Positions 17,152-24,905 of a stretch of 36,116 nucleotides of DNA are shown here, in pieces (the first letter of the stretch is position 1; every line of letters begins with the position of its first letter). Source of the stretch: Lysobacterales bacterium. Lineage in GTDB: Bacteria; Pseudomonadota; Gammaproteobacteria; Xanthomonadales; SZUA-36. The notes under the pieces are model-generated. The model did no database searches. It saw nothing but the letters and a program-made list of their open reading frames with translations, and had not been told where the DNA came from. The translations under genes and the position numbers were made by a program. The stretch spans positions 1 through 36,116 of the forward strand of contig JANQPM010000061.1 in NCBI GenBank assembly GCA_028289465.1. Reading direction: 5' to 3'.

Positions 17152-17200
17152 TGCTTACTTTTAAACGTTAGTCAAGTTCTTTTTATTAAGTAATGCTTGA
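17143..17200. promoter_or_regulatory. cI/cro-type operator region
   Basis: Three sites share one motif. 17143-17156 (GTCAAGCATTGCTT) covers the copy-2 repressor start codon. 17188-17200 (AAGTAATGCTTGA) is the same motif in reverse orientation next to the cro-like gene. 17171-17184 (GTCAAGTTCTTTTT) is a degenerate middle site with 9 of 14 matches. The first is identical to the site at the start of repressor 1. Confidence 0.65.
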
Positions 17201-17232
17201 TTAACAGGTAAAGCTATGGTTCAATCGCGAGC

Positions 17233-17478
17233 GTGGATGCCATCTTGCAAGCTATAAGCATCATCGGTTCCCAAGCTGATCTGGCCAGGCAACTCGGTGT
17301 CACCCGCCAGTTCATCTCACAGCTAGTCCACGGAGTTCGACCCGTTCCCCCAAGATGTGCCATACGGATCGAATATCTCACTCGCGGCCAGGTAAAGGCC
17401 AAAGACCTTCGCCCTGAGATTTTTGACCACTCGGATATTCAGGCTCGAACGTCCGACTCGTCCAGTGAATGCGAGTGA
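17233..17478 (+). CDS. Cro-like / YdaS-type HTH protein
   Basis: An 81-aa small DNA-binding protein with a Cro/CI-type helix-turn-helix at residues about 8-45 (ISIIGSQADLARQLGVTRQFISQLVHGVRPVPPRCAIRIE). This matches the YdaS/Cro antitoxin-like family that faces CI-type repressors in prophages. The C-terminal tail is polar and probably disordered. The start is a GTG at 17233 with no good ribosome-binding site. An ATG at 17216 is in another frame and stops after 13 codons. Divergence from the S24 repressor and the shared operators indicate a bistable switch partner. Confidence 0.85.
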   Translation: MDAILQAISIIGSQADLARQLGVTRQFISQLVHGVRPVPPRCAIRIEYLTRGQVKAKDLRPEIFDHSDIQARTSDSSSECE

Positions 17479-17588
17479 TCAGCTTACTGTGTGACCGGGG
17501 TGCGTTGTATTGCCGATCAGCCGAGCAAGTTACCTATTGCATCAACATTACACTTGCCACGGCCATCGCCGCCGCGGCGTTGACCCCT

Positions 17589-18998
17589 TTAAGCACCGTC
17601 GCTCCGCTCAATACCCAGTAGTTTGCCGGGATTCATGATCCCGGCCGGGTCGAAAGCATGCTTGAGTTGCCGCATCAGTGCGATTTCCGTATCGCTGCGA
17701 CAATAAGGCAACCACGGTTGCTTGAGTAAGCCCAGTCCGTGTTCGGCTGAAATACTGCCCCCAAACCGTTTGACCAAATCAAACACCAGTTGATTCACCC
17801 GCTCACAGGCGGCTTCAAATGCCTCCACCGCCATCTGCGGTGGCTTGAGGACATTCATATGTAGATTACCATCACCGATATGGCCAAACCAAATTACCTC
17901 GAAATCCGGGTATTCCCTCTCAATCAGCAGATCCAGCTTGGCGAGGAAATCCGGCACCTGGGAAATGCGCACCGACAAGTCGTTTTTATACGGCGTGGCC
18001 GACGCGATGCTTTCCGAAATTCCCTCTCGGTAACGCCACAGGTCCCGGGCCTGTGCATCGCTCTGGCTGATCACGCCGTCCGCTACCCAGCCGTTTTCCA
18101 GCGCTTGTTCGAACACCCGTAGCGCATCCGCTTCGCCCGCTCCCCCGGGGTTATCGAATTCCAGCAGGCAATACAGCGGACAGCGGCTGTCCATCGGCAG
18201 CGACAGCCCATGGGCGTCCGCTACCCGGGCCAGCGCTCTGTCCGTGAAAAACTCAAACGCAGACAGTGTCAGGTGCAGGCGGGCCAGGTCGAAAACCTGC
18301 ATCAGCGCGTCCAGCCGGTCCAGGCCCAATAGCATCACCGATTGTGCCGGCGGCGGCCCGGTCAGTTGCAGCGTCGCTTCGACGATCATGCCCAGCGTAC
18401 CCTCCGAACCGATAAACAAATGGCGCAGATCGTAGCCGCTGGCGTCCTTGATCAGGCCGCGATTCAGCGACAGCAGTTCGCCCGCACCGGTAACCACCTT
18501 GAGACCGGTGACCCAGTCGCGCGTCAAACCGTAACGCAGAACCTTCACGCCGCCGGCATTGGTTGCGATATTGCCGCCGATCTGGCTCGACCCATCAGCG
18601 GCAAACGCCACTGGGTAGTGCAGTCCGTTGTCTGCAGCAACCCGCTGCACCTCGGCTGTGACCACGCCCGCTTCGACGGTAACGGTCCGGTCCGCTGCAC
18701 TGAAATCCACAATACGGCACATTCGATCGAAAGAAACCAGCAACTCGCCGTGAGCCGCAACCGCGCCGCCCGACAGGCCGGTACGGCCACCGGACGGCAC
18801 TAGCGGCAACCGCCGTTCGACCGCGAAACGCACCAGAGCCTGGATCTGCTGAACCTCCCGCGGAAAAACGACCGCAGCCGGCTGCGGCGACCAGAAGCGC
18901 GTCCAGTCCCGTCCATGGGAAGCCAGCACATCCGGTTCGGCTGTCAGTTCAAGCGACGGTATGGCCCGCTGCAGTTGTTCAAGGTTCCACCCACTCAT
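17589..18998 (-). CDS. FAD-linked D-2-hydroxyglutarate dehydrogenase
   Basis: A 469-aa FAD-binding oxidoreductase of the GlcD / D-lactate dehydrogenase / D-2-hydroxyglutarate dehydrogenase family. The PCMH-type FAD domain is at residues about 35-215 (PSGGRTGLSGGAVA, GGNIATNAGGVKVLRYGLTRDWV, FIGSEGTLGMIVEATLQL). The C-terminal substrate domain has FGHIGDGNLHMNVL and ISAEHGLGLLKQPW, which supply the metal-binding His and Glu. Divergence from serA is telling: SerA can reduce 2-oxoglutarate to D-2-hydroxyglutarate, and D2HGDH recycles it, a pairing known from pseudomonads. I therefore prefer this over glycolate or lactate oxidation, though sequence alone does not decide. Confidence 0.87.
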   Translation of the reverse strand: MSGWNLEQLQRAIPSLELTAEPDVLASHGRDWTRFWSPQPAAVVFPREVQQIQALVRFAVERRLPLVPSGGRTGLSGGAVAAHGELLVSFDRMCRIVDFSAADRTVTVEAGVVTAEVQRVAADNGLHYPVAFAADGSSQIGGNIATNAGGVKVLRYGLTRDWVTGLKVVTGAGELLSLNRGLIKDASGYDLRHLFIGSEGTLGMIVEATLQLTGPPPAQSVMLLGLDRLDALMQVFDLARLHLTLSAFEFFTDRALARVADAHGLSLPMDSRCPLYCLLEFDNPGGAGEADALRVFEQALENGWVADGVISQSDAQARDLWRYREGISESIASATPYKNDLSVRISQVPDFLAKLDLLIEREYPDFEVIWFGHIGDGNLHMNVLKPPQMAVEAFEAACERVNQLVFDLVKRFGGSISAEHGLGLLKQPWLPYCRSDTEIALMRQLKHAFDPAGIMNPGKLLGIERSDGA

Positions 18999-19100
18999 GA
19001 TCGTAGTTGCCAGCTCTGTCTTAAGCGTCCAAAATGCGCCTTTCTGGGATCACCGGCCGATAAACCGCCCGCCGGCCTGTAAAACGGATAGCATGCTGGG

Positions 19101-20345
19101 ATGATGACCGAAGCGCAAGCCACCCATTCGCTGGATAAAGCAAAAATTCGTTTCCTGTTGCTGGAAGGCGTGCACCCGCGCGCGACGCAGGAACTTAACC
19201 AGGCCGGCTACTGCAACATCACGGAGCAAAGCGCTTCCCTGTCCGGCGATGCGCTGAAACAGGCGCTGCAAGGGACACACTTTCTCGGCATCCGCTCGCG
19301 AACGCAGCTGACCGAAGACATCTTGCAAAGCGCCGGCCGGCTGACCGGCATCGGGTGTTTCTGTATCGGCACGAACCAGGTGGATCTGGCTGCGGCCCAG
19401 CGGCTCGGCATTCCGGTATTCAATGCGCCGTTTTCCAACACCCGCAGCGTCGCCGAACTGGCATTGGCGGAGATCATAATGCTGATGCGAGGCATACCGC
19501 AGCGCAATGCTGCGGCGCATCGCGGCGAGTGGCTGAAATCCGCAACCGACAGCCGTGAAATCCGCGGCAAAATCCTCGGTATCGTCGGCTACGGGCACAT
19601 CGGTTCACAGCTCGGCATTCTGGCCGAAAGCCTCGGCATGAAAGTTGCCTTTTTCGACATCGAGAACAAACTGCCGCTCGGCAATGCCGAGACCCGCGGT
19701 GCGCTGAATACCCTGCTCTCGGAAGCCGATGTCGTCAGCCTGCATGTGCCGGAGACCGCCCAGACGCGGAACCTGATCGGCACAACGGAACTGGCCGCGA
19801 TGAAACCCGGCGCGTTTCTGATCAATGCATCGCGCGGCACGGTGGTCGATATCGACGCGCTGAAAAATGCGCTTGAATCCGGTCATATCGGCGGCGCCGC
19901 GCTCGATGTTTTTCCGACCGAACCGAAATCGAATCAGGACACCTTTCGTTCACCGCTGCGCGGCATGGACCAGGTCATCATCACGCCGCACATCGGCGGC
20001 AGCACCCAGGAGGCGCAGCAGAACATCGCGCTGGAAGTCGCCAGCAAGCTGATCAAATACAGCGATAACGGTTCTACCATGTCGGCAGTCAATTTTCCGC
20101 AAGTCGCGCTGCCTGACCATGCCGGTGTGCGGCGAATATTGCACATTCATCACAATGAGCCGGGCGTACTGCAGCGCATCAACCAGGTTTTTTCGACCCA
20201 TCGGGTGAACATCGCCGCCCAATATCTGCAGACCGAAGGTGAAATCGGCTATGTCGTAATGGATGTCGAGGCTCCGGAAGTGTCCGGGTTAATCCGGTCC
20301 ATACGCGAGATCGACGCAACGATCCGCTGCCGCATGCTTTATTGA
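19101..20345 (+). CDS. serA: D-3-phosphoglycerate dehydrogenase
   Basis: A 414-aa NAD-dependent dehydrogenase, the first step of serine synthesis from 3-phosphoglycerate. The nucleotide-binding motif is GKILGIVGYGHIGSQLG (residues about 155). The catalytic Arg is in LINASRGTVVDIDAL, the Glu in DVFPTEPKS and the His in TPHIGGSTQEAQ. A C-terminal ACT domain (residues about 338-414; HNEPGVLQRINQVFSTHRVNIAAQYLQ) suggests serine feedback, as in E. coli SerA, whose length it matches. The second ATG at 19104 is an alternative start. It is divergent from the D-2-hydroxyglutarate dehydrogenase. Confidence 0.96.
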   Translation: MMTEAQATHSLDKAKIRFLLLEGVHPRATQELNQAGYCNITEQSASLSGDALKQALQGTHFLGIRSRTQLTEDILQSAGRLTGIGCFCIGTNQVDLAAAQRLGIPVFNAPFSNTRSVAELALAEIIMLMRGIPQRNAAAHRGEWLKSATDSREIRGKILGIVGYGHIGSQLGILAESLGMKVAFFDIENKLPLGNAETRGALNTLLSEADVVSLHVPETAQTRNLIGTTELAAMKPGAFLINASRGTVVDIDALKNALESGHIGGAALDVFPTEPKSNQDTFRSPLRGMDQVIITPHIGGSTQEAQQNIALEVASKLIKYSDNGSTMSAVNFPQVALPDHAGVRRILHIHHNEPGVLQRINQVFSTHRVNIAAQYLQTEGEIGYVVMDVEAPEVSGLIRSIREIDATIRCRMLY

Positions 20346-20360
20346 GCCCATTCCCGAATG

Positions 20361-20386
20361 TGCGGCCGGCACTGCCACCGGCCGCA
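20361..20386 (+). terminator. Stem-loop after serA
   Basis: A perfect 9-bp stem TGCGGCCGG/CCGGCCGCA with an 8-base loop (CACTGCCA), 16 bases after the serA stop. No T-run follows, so it may act as an mRNA-stabilising stem or a weak terminator. Confidence 0.45.
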
Positions 20387-20429
20387 ACTACCTGTGTACC
20401 GCTTCACCTGACCCGGCCTGAGTGCCGAT

Positions 20430-20459
20430 TTCACATTCTTCCGTGACAGCGTCTATACT
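20430..20459 (+). promoter_or_regulatory. Promoter of the winged-helix/propeller regulator gene
   Basis: TTCACA (20430-20435), an 18-base spacer and TATACT (20454-20459), each 5 of 6 to consensus. The predicted start near 20466 excludes the GTG at 20422 as the translation start. Confidence 0.55.
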
Positions 20460-20529
20460 GGGCACTACGAGGAGCTACGTAGTCACTACCGGAGGCAAAG
20501 GTGGCCGGCTACGCCACGCGAGACCAAGC

Positions 20530-22770
20530 TTGAAACCCGATCCGAATTTCAACGAACTGCCGTACCGCATTCGCGGCCGCCGGGTCGATCCGGTCAACGG
20601 TATCGTTACCCATGGGGAATCCGAATCGCAGCTGCCGCCGAAGGCCATTCAGGTGCTGGGCCAACTGGCCCGCCATGCCGGTGAACCGGTGAGCCGCCGA
20701 ACCCTGATCGACCGTATCTGGGACGGCAATGAGTTCGTCGGCCAGAAGGGCGTTTCGCAGGCCATCTGGCAGATCCGCAAAGCGCTGGGCGACAACGACA
20801 GCGAGCGGCTGATCCGGACCATTCCGAGAAAAGGTTACAGCCTGCGTTTCGAGGCGGCAGTCATTTCGACGCCGGCGGCAACGCCGGGGCCGCCCGCCGG
20901 AAACCGGCTGATTTTGGCCGTGTCGACGCTGTTGCTGTGCACCATGACTTTTGTGCTGTTCGCAACGTTGAACGACAGAGCGCCGCAGGGCCGAACTGCC
21001 GACCCGGACCCGGTCGCAATGCACGCGCCGGATCAGGTGCTGACCGCATCGGTGCGGCTCCTCAATCCGGCGGTATCGCCGGACGGGCGCCAACTGGCCT
21101 ATCAGTACGAACGCGCCGGACAGTACGACCTGGTTCTGCGCGATCTGGAAAACGGTTCGGAAATCAACCTGATCGAAACGCCGAACAGCCACGAAGTTCT
21201 GCCGGCCTGGTCGCCCGACAGCCAGTCTATCGCCTACTGGTCCTGGAGCGAGCACCACTGCCAGCTGCGGCTGACGAATCTGCGCGACGGTGACATTCGA
21301 ATCGTGCAGGACATCTGTCCGCGCGGCGTCACCGGCGCAGTGGCCTGGTCGCCCGACGGCGAGTGGCTGGCTATCCCGAGACCGCTGGGCCGTGCGCGCC
21401 AGACCAGTATCCTGCTGCATGAACTGGCCACCGGCCAACAACTGCGCGCCAGCTACCCCGGCGATTCGACGCTGTTCGATTCACAGCCGGCATTCTCGCC
21501 GGATGGGCGCTACCTGGCTGTAGTCCGGCGCAGCCACGACGGCTTCAGCCTGCTACCGCTGATCGATCTGGAAACCGGCCAGGAACGGATCATCAACACT
21601 CAAGGGCTGCTGCCCCGGGACATCGCCTGGTCCGGCGACAGCAGCATATTGTTCATGTCCGCGCATTGGCAGAAATATAACCAACTGGTCGCGATCAATA
21701 TCGAGACCGGGGAGTTTACCCCGTATGAGCTGACCGACCTGTCTTCGGTCGATATCGCATCAGACTGGCTGACCGCTGAACGCTCGCCGATGAATACCGC
21801 GGCCTGGCAGCTCGCGCTGAGCGGCGATTATCGCCTGGACCGGCTGCAGGCAGCCGGCGATCTGCCGCGCGATCTCGATACCCGGGGAGGAAGAATCGCG
21901 TTTAGTACCAGCCACCCGGCCGGCTCCGCCATCTGGACCGCTCTGCATGCCGACCGCGCCCGGCCGGTCGCGGTGGTTGAAGACGGCAACTTTCACCGCA
22001 CGCGCATATCGCCGGACGGCCAGATGATCGCAGCGCTGTGGGCCAGCCCGCACGCGGCCGCCGGCGCACTGATCAACGCCGAGACCGGCCAGATTGCATG
22101 GCTGAGCCTCGGCGAGGACACCCGCATCTCCGATATCGAATGGTCGCAGTCCGGCAAATGGCTGTATTTCGTTGCCAACCGCAGCGGCGCGTGGGAACTG
22201 TGGCGCCAGGAACTCGGCATCGCCCGCGCGCCGGAAGAAGTGACCCGCTTCGGAATCGAAGACGTTGAGATCTCGCGGGTTGACGGCTCCGTTTATGTGC
22301 TGGACGACGGCGGGATTTACCGCCTCGATGAAGCCGGAGGAATACGTCATATCATGCCGCGGAGCTTTCTGTATCCGGGCCTGTGGACACCGGTGGACGA
22401 CGGCATTATCGCGATCAACCGCTACCAGGTGGGCCATCCGCCAAGCGTCTGGAAGCTGGGCTTTGACGGCTCGAAAGAACGTCTGATCGAACTGCCGCAG
22501 AAAGCCCGCTTATGGCGCGGCGTCAGCCACGATCCCGAATCCGACCAATTCGTTTTCATATCCGGCACCGAACCGGTATCGTCAATCGAAATGTATCGCC
22601 TGCCCACACTGCCGCTGGCGCCGCGCAAGCTACGGGTCAACCGCAAACCGGTACTGCCGGTCCGGGCCGGTGACTGCGTTAATTCCCTTTGGCCGGCACC
22701 GCGGCACTCACCGGTAGAACTCTGTGCCAGCAACTGGTTCGCCGCCAATTCGAACCCCGATCATCTGTAG
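20530..22770 (+). CDS. Membrane-anchored winged-helix regulator with PD40/WD40-like beta-propeller (CadC-like layout)
   Basis: A 746-aa protein from the TTG at 20530, or 782 aa if the GTG at 20422 is used. Residues about 9-107 form an OmpR/PhoB-type winged helix (PKAIQVLGQLARHAGEPVSRRTLIDRIWDG, GVSQAIWQIRKALGDN, IRTIPRKGYSLRF). A single transmembrane segment follows at about 126-147. The rest is periplasmic, with TolB/PD40-type propeller blades (VSPDGRQLAYQYE, AWSPDSQSIAYW, AWSPDGEWLAIPR, FSPDGRYLAVVRR). This is the CadC/ToxR one-component plan: an outer sensor with an inner DNA-binding domain. TTG is preferred because a promoter lies between the two candidate starts. Targets and ligand are unknown. 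Confidence 0.88.
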   Translation: MKPDPNFNELPYRIRGRRVDPVNGIVTHGESESQLPPKAIQVLGQLARHAGEPVSRRTLIDRIWDGNEFVGQKGVSQAIWQIRKALGDNDSERLIRTIPRKGYSLRFEAAVISTPAATPGPPAGNRLILAVSTLLLCTMTFVLFATLNDRAPQGRTADPDPVAMHAPDQVLTASVRLLNPAVSPDGRQLAYQYERAGQYDLVLRDLENGSEINLIETPNSHEVLPAWSPDSQSIAYWSWSEHHCQLRLTNLRDGDIRIVQDICPRGVTGAVAWSPDGEWLAIPRPLGRARQTSILLHELATGQQLRASYPGDSTLFDSQPAFSPDGRYLAVVRRSHDGFSLLPLIDLETGQERIINTQGLLPRDIAWSGDSSILFMSAHWQKYNQLVAINIETGEFTPYELTDLSSVDIASDWLTAERSPMNTAAWQLALSGDYRLDRLQAAGDLPRDLDTRGGRIAFSTSHPAGSAIWTALHADRARPVAVVEDGNFHRTRISPDGQMIAALWASPHAAAGALINAETGQIAWLSLGEDTRISDIEWSQSGKWLYFVANRSGAWELWRQELGIARAPEEVTRFGIEDVEISRVDGSVYVLDDGGIYRLDEAGGIRHIMPRSFLYPGLWTPVDDGIIAINRYQVGHPPSVWKLGFDGSKERLIELPQKARLWRGVSHDPESDQFVFISGTEPVSSIEMYRLPTLPLAPRKLRVNRKPVLPVRAGDCVNSLWPAPRHSPVELCASNWFAANSNPDHL

Positions 22771-23071
22771 CCCGATCGTTTGCAGTGGTACAGGCGGCAC
22801 CGATTGCGGCAGTCGGTGTATCAAAAAGTCCCAATGGCAGCGTAAGTCGTTACATTACATCTCAATGTGCCGCAATGCGCTGGCCGCGCGCGACGATTTT
22901 CCTATCTTAACTGTCCTTAGATAAAAGGCGCTCCGGCCCTCACGCGCAATATCCGCAAGCGGATACCAATCCGGACAAAATCCGGGCACATGGACCGACA
23001 GCGCCGAAACCGGCACAGACCGGTGAATTTGCAGGGAACTTGGACAACACCGATAGACAGGAGTTATTACC
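22771..23071. other. 301-base intergenic region
   Basis: No gene is supported here. It contains a perfect 6-bp hairpin ATCCGC-AA-GCGGAT (22951-22964), with a weak inverted repeat TATCT...AGATA near 22903-22924. It also carries the ribosome-binding site (AGGAG) of the next gene at its end. No clear promoter was identified. Confidence 0.4.
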
Positions 23072-23584
23072 ATGCAAATTCGCTTATACGTTCTGTTGAC
23101 CACCCTGCTTGCCGCTGCCGGCACCACGCACGCGGCGACCATTACCGAGCAGGAACTAAACCAAACCCTTATCGACGCTTCCAATGCAGTCCAGGAGCGG
23201 CAATACGACCACGCCTTCGCCCTGTATCAAAAAGCCGCCAAATGGGGAGACAAATATGCGCAGTTTGTGGTCGGCAATATGTATCACCTTGGCACCGGTA
23301 CCGAGCAAGACAATGTTGCCGCATACGCCTGGCTGAAAACCGCATCGGAAGCCCGGGTACGCGAATACCGCCAGGCCCTGAAAGATGCCGAGCAGGCGTT
23401 GAGCGCATCGCAGATGACACGCGCCGAACAACTGGCGGAAAATCTGATTGAGAACTACGGCATGAAAGCCGCCGGTGTGATCTGCAAAAAAGCCGCCCGC
23501 ATCGGCACCAACATCCGGAAAATGCAATGCACCCATAATAACCGCACCGGCAGCGGCAAGATTCGGGTACCCGACGGTAGCTGA
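23072..23584 (+). CDS. Exported Sel1-repeat-like small protein
   Basis: A 170-aa protein with a signal peptide (MQIRLYVLLTTLLAAAGTTHA). Residues about 40-90 form one to two Sel1/TPR-like repeats (YDHAFALYQKAAKWGDKYAQFVVGNMYHLGTGTEQDNVAAYAWLKTAS). A charged helical stretch follows (residues about 95-130). The C-terminal CKKAARIGTNIRKMQC segment has two cysteines that could form a disulfide, a tail I associate with small exported proteins of gammaproteobacteria. A ribosome-binding site (CAGGAG) precedes the ATG. It probably acts as a periplasmic adaptor; its partner is unknown. Confidence 0.85.
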   Translation: MQIRLYVLLTTLLAAAGTTHAATITEQELNQTLIDASNAVQERQYDHAFALYQKAAKWGDKYAQFVVGNMYHLGTGTEQDNVAAYAWLKTASEARVREYRQALKDAEQALSASQMTRAEQLAENLIENYGMKAAGVICKKAARIGTNIRKMQCTHNNRTGSGKIRVPDGS

Positions 23585-23597
23585 TTAAACGGCATCC

Positions 23598-23641
23598 TCC
23601 ACCGAATGCAGCAGGTGCCGCTGCCTGTTGCATTCGGTGGA
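23598..23641. repeat. Long 18-bp-stem hairpin
   Basis: Inverted repeat arms at 23598-23615 (TCCACCGAATGCAGCAGG) and 23624-23641 (CCTGTTGCATTCGGTGGA), with one G-U pair and an 8-base loop. It sits between the convergent Sel1-like gene and the EF-Tu-like gene. It has no T-run, so it could be a transcriptional barrier, a repeat-family element or a boundary of the acquired block. Confidence 0.7.
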
Positions 23642-23673
23642 ACCCTGGCCGCGCGAAATAATGGCGCCTGGGG

Positions 23674-24762
23674 CTAGCAAATTCTTCCCATCCCGACAAT
23701 ATTGCCACTGTGGAGAATGAAAAACCGGTCATCTCTGACAACCGGAACAGGCACCGAAAATGAAAACCCAACCAGCAAGGCGTCATCGCCATTTGTCAAT
23801 GTATCCCCGACGTGCGGAAAAATCACCTTCGCGGTTGTCGCACCAAACCTGAAACAGATATCAAGCACTTTTCCATCCCAGAGCTCTATCTTTTCACCGA
23901 CTTTCTCCTGCGGAAAAATGATGGTCACCACCCGGTCGAAATAAGAGCGGTAGGATATATGGCCCGGGCTTGAAACGGTGCATGCGTTTCCTGTCAGGAA
24001 TTCCGGATGATCGGCCAGCTCCAGGGCGATGATCCCCCCGGGCTTGATCGCTTTCAGGTTCCTGCCAAAACTACTTGCTTTACGGATCTGTGTTATCTGG
24101 CGGCGACCGTTGGCTTGTATTTCCACTTCGTCCCCAATTTCAGCAGAACCGGATCTGACCTTCCCCCATAGAATGGCATTGCCCGCTGCCGATACCGGGG
24201 CATCAAAAATATCCAGGCGGAACTTCTGGCCGGTATCGCCGACTTCTTCGGCTTGCTCGTCACTGCTGAATAGATCGAAAATATCCGAAACGTCCGTTTT
24301 CGATACGCTGAGAATATAATGTTCGCTGTCGATACAGTGGTTCCAGATAAAATCGTATATTTCCTGATCAAAATCATCCAGTTGTTGCCCGTTCGCGCCT
24401 TCGGTCTTAACAACTGCAAAATAGATATTGTCGATATCAAGCCAATGCAGCACAAACATCTGTTCTTTTATTTCTTTATCCATACCCCGCTGAGGGTCGA
24501 GTACTACAACACATAGATCAGCCATACCGACGCACTTGGCAAATACGTCAGGGTTCTCGCGCACCGGGGGAACGTCAAATACCGATATATAGCGGTCCTC
24601 GATCCTGCCACCGCGAATAGCTGTGCCACTCGATATGGCTTTTTCGAATGGACTACTGAGCCGCTCACAAATTGCCGTCACTATTTCGAGTTTTTGCGAC
24701 CCTCGCTCGCCGATGATGGCGACAACCGAATGAAGGGGGCTATATTGAGTTGTACCATTCAT
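23674..24762 (-). CDS. EF-Tu/SelB-like protein with degenerate GTPase domain
   Basis: A 362-aa protein with the three-domain plan of elongation factor Tu. Residues 10-165 are G-domain-like. The P-loop position reads GERGSQKL (18-25) instead of GHxDxGKT, switch II reads FDVPP (DxPG changed), and the NKxD position reads VKTE (118-121), so GTP binding is doubtful. Residues about 180-260 match the domain II barrel (FDAPVSAAGNAILWGKVRSGSAEIGDEVEI), and 265-362 resemble domain III ending in GNIVGMGRI. It is about 30 residues shorter than EF-Tu. It is the last gene of the six-gene set, 143 bases after the preceding one. Local GC is low (two 60-base rows count 32% and 38%). I infer an adaptor that mimics a translation factor; an active but divergent GTPase remains possible. 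Confidence 0.8.
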   Translation of the reverse strand: MNGTTQYSPLHSVVAIIGERGSQKLEIVTAICERLSSPFEKAISSGTAIRGGRIEDRYISVFDVPPVRENPDVFAKCVGMADLCVVVLDPQRGMDKEIKEQMFVLHWLDIDNIYFAVVKTEGANGQQLDDFDQEIYDFIWNHCIDSEHYILSVSKTDVSDIFDLFSSDEQAEEVGDTGQKFRLDIFDAPVSAAGNAILWGKVRSGSAEIGDEVEIQANGRRQITQIRKASSFGRNLKAIKPGGIIALELADHPEFLTGNACTVSSPGHISYRSYFDRVVTIIFPQEKVGEKIELWDGKVLDICFRFGATTAKVIFPHVGDTLTNGDDALLVGFSFSVPVPVVRDDRFFILHSGNIVGMGRIC

Positions 24763-24905
24763 TTACTTGCTTATCAGAACTCCCGAAACCGAATTGGCGT
24801 CGGGCCTGTGTGGTGTATTCACCACATGGCTGCCGTTCGCGTTCGATGGCAATTTCCAGGCATCTTGAATCGGGTTATTGTAACTTCGTTCTTCTTCTTT
24901 AACGC

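Noticed and set aside
13861..17478. A prophage
   Set aside because: Only repressor and Cro-like genes are present; nadC and the Trm112 gene sit inside, with no phage replication, lysis or structural genes.
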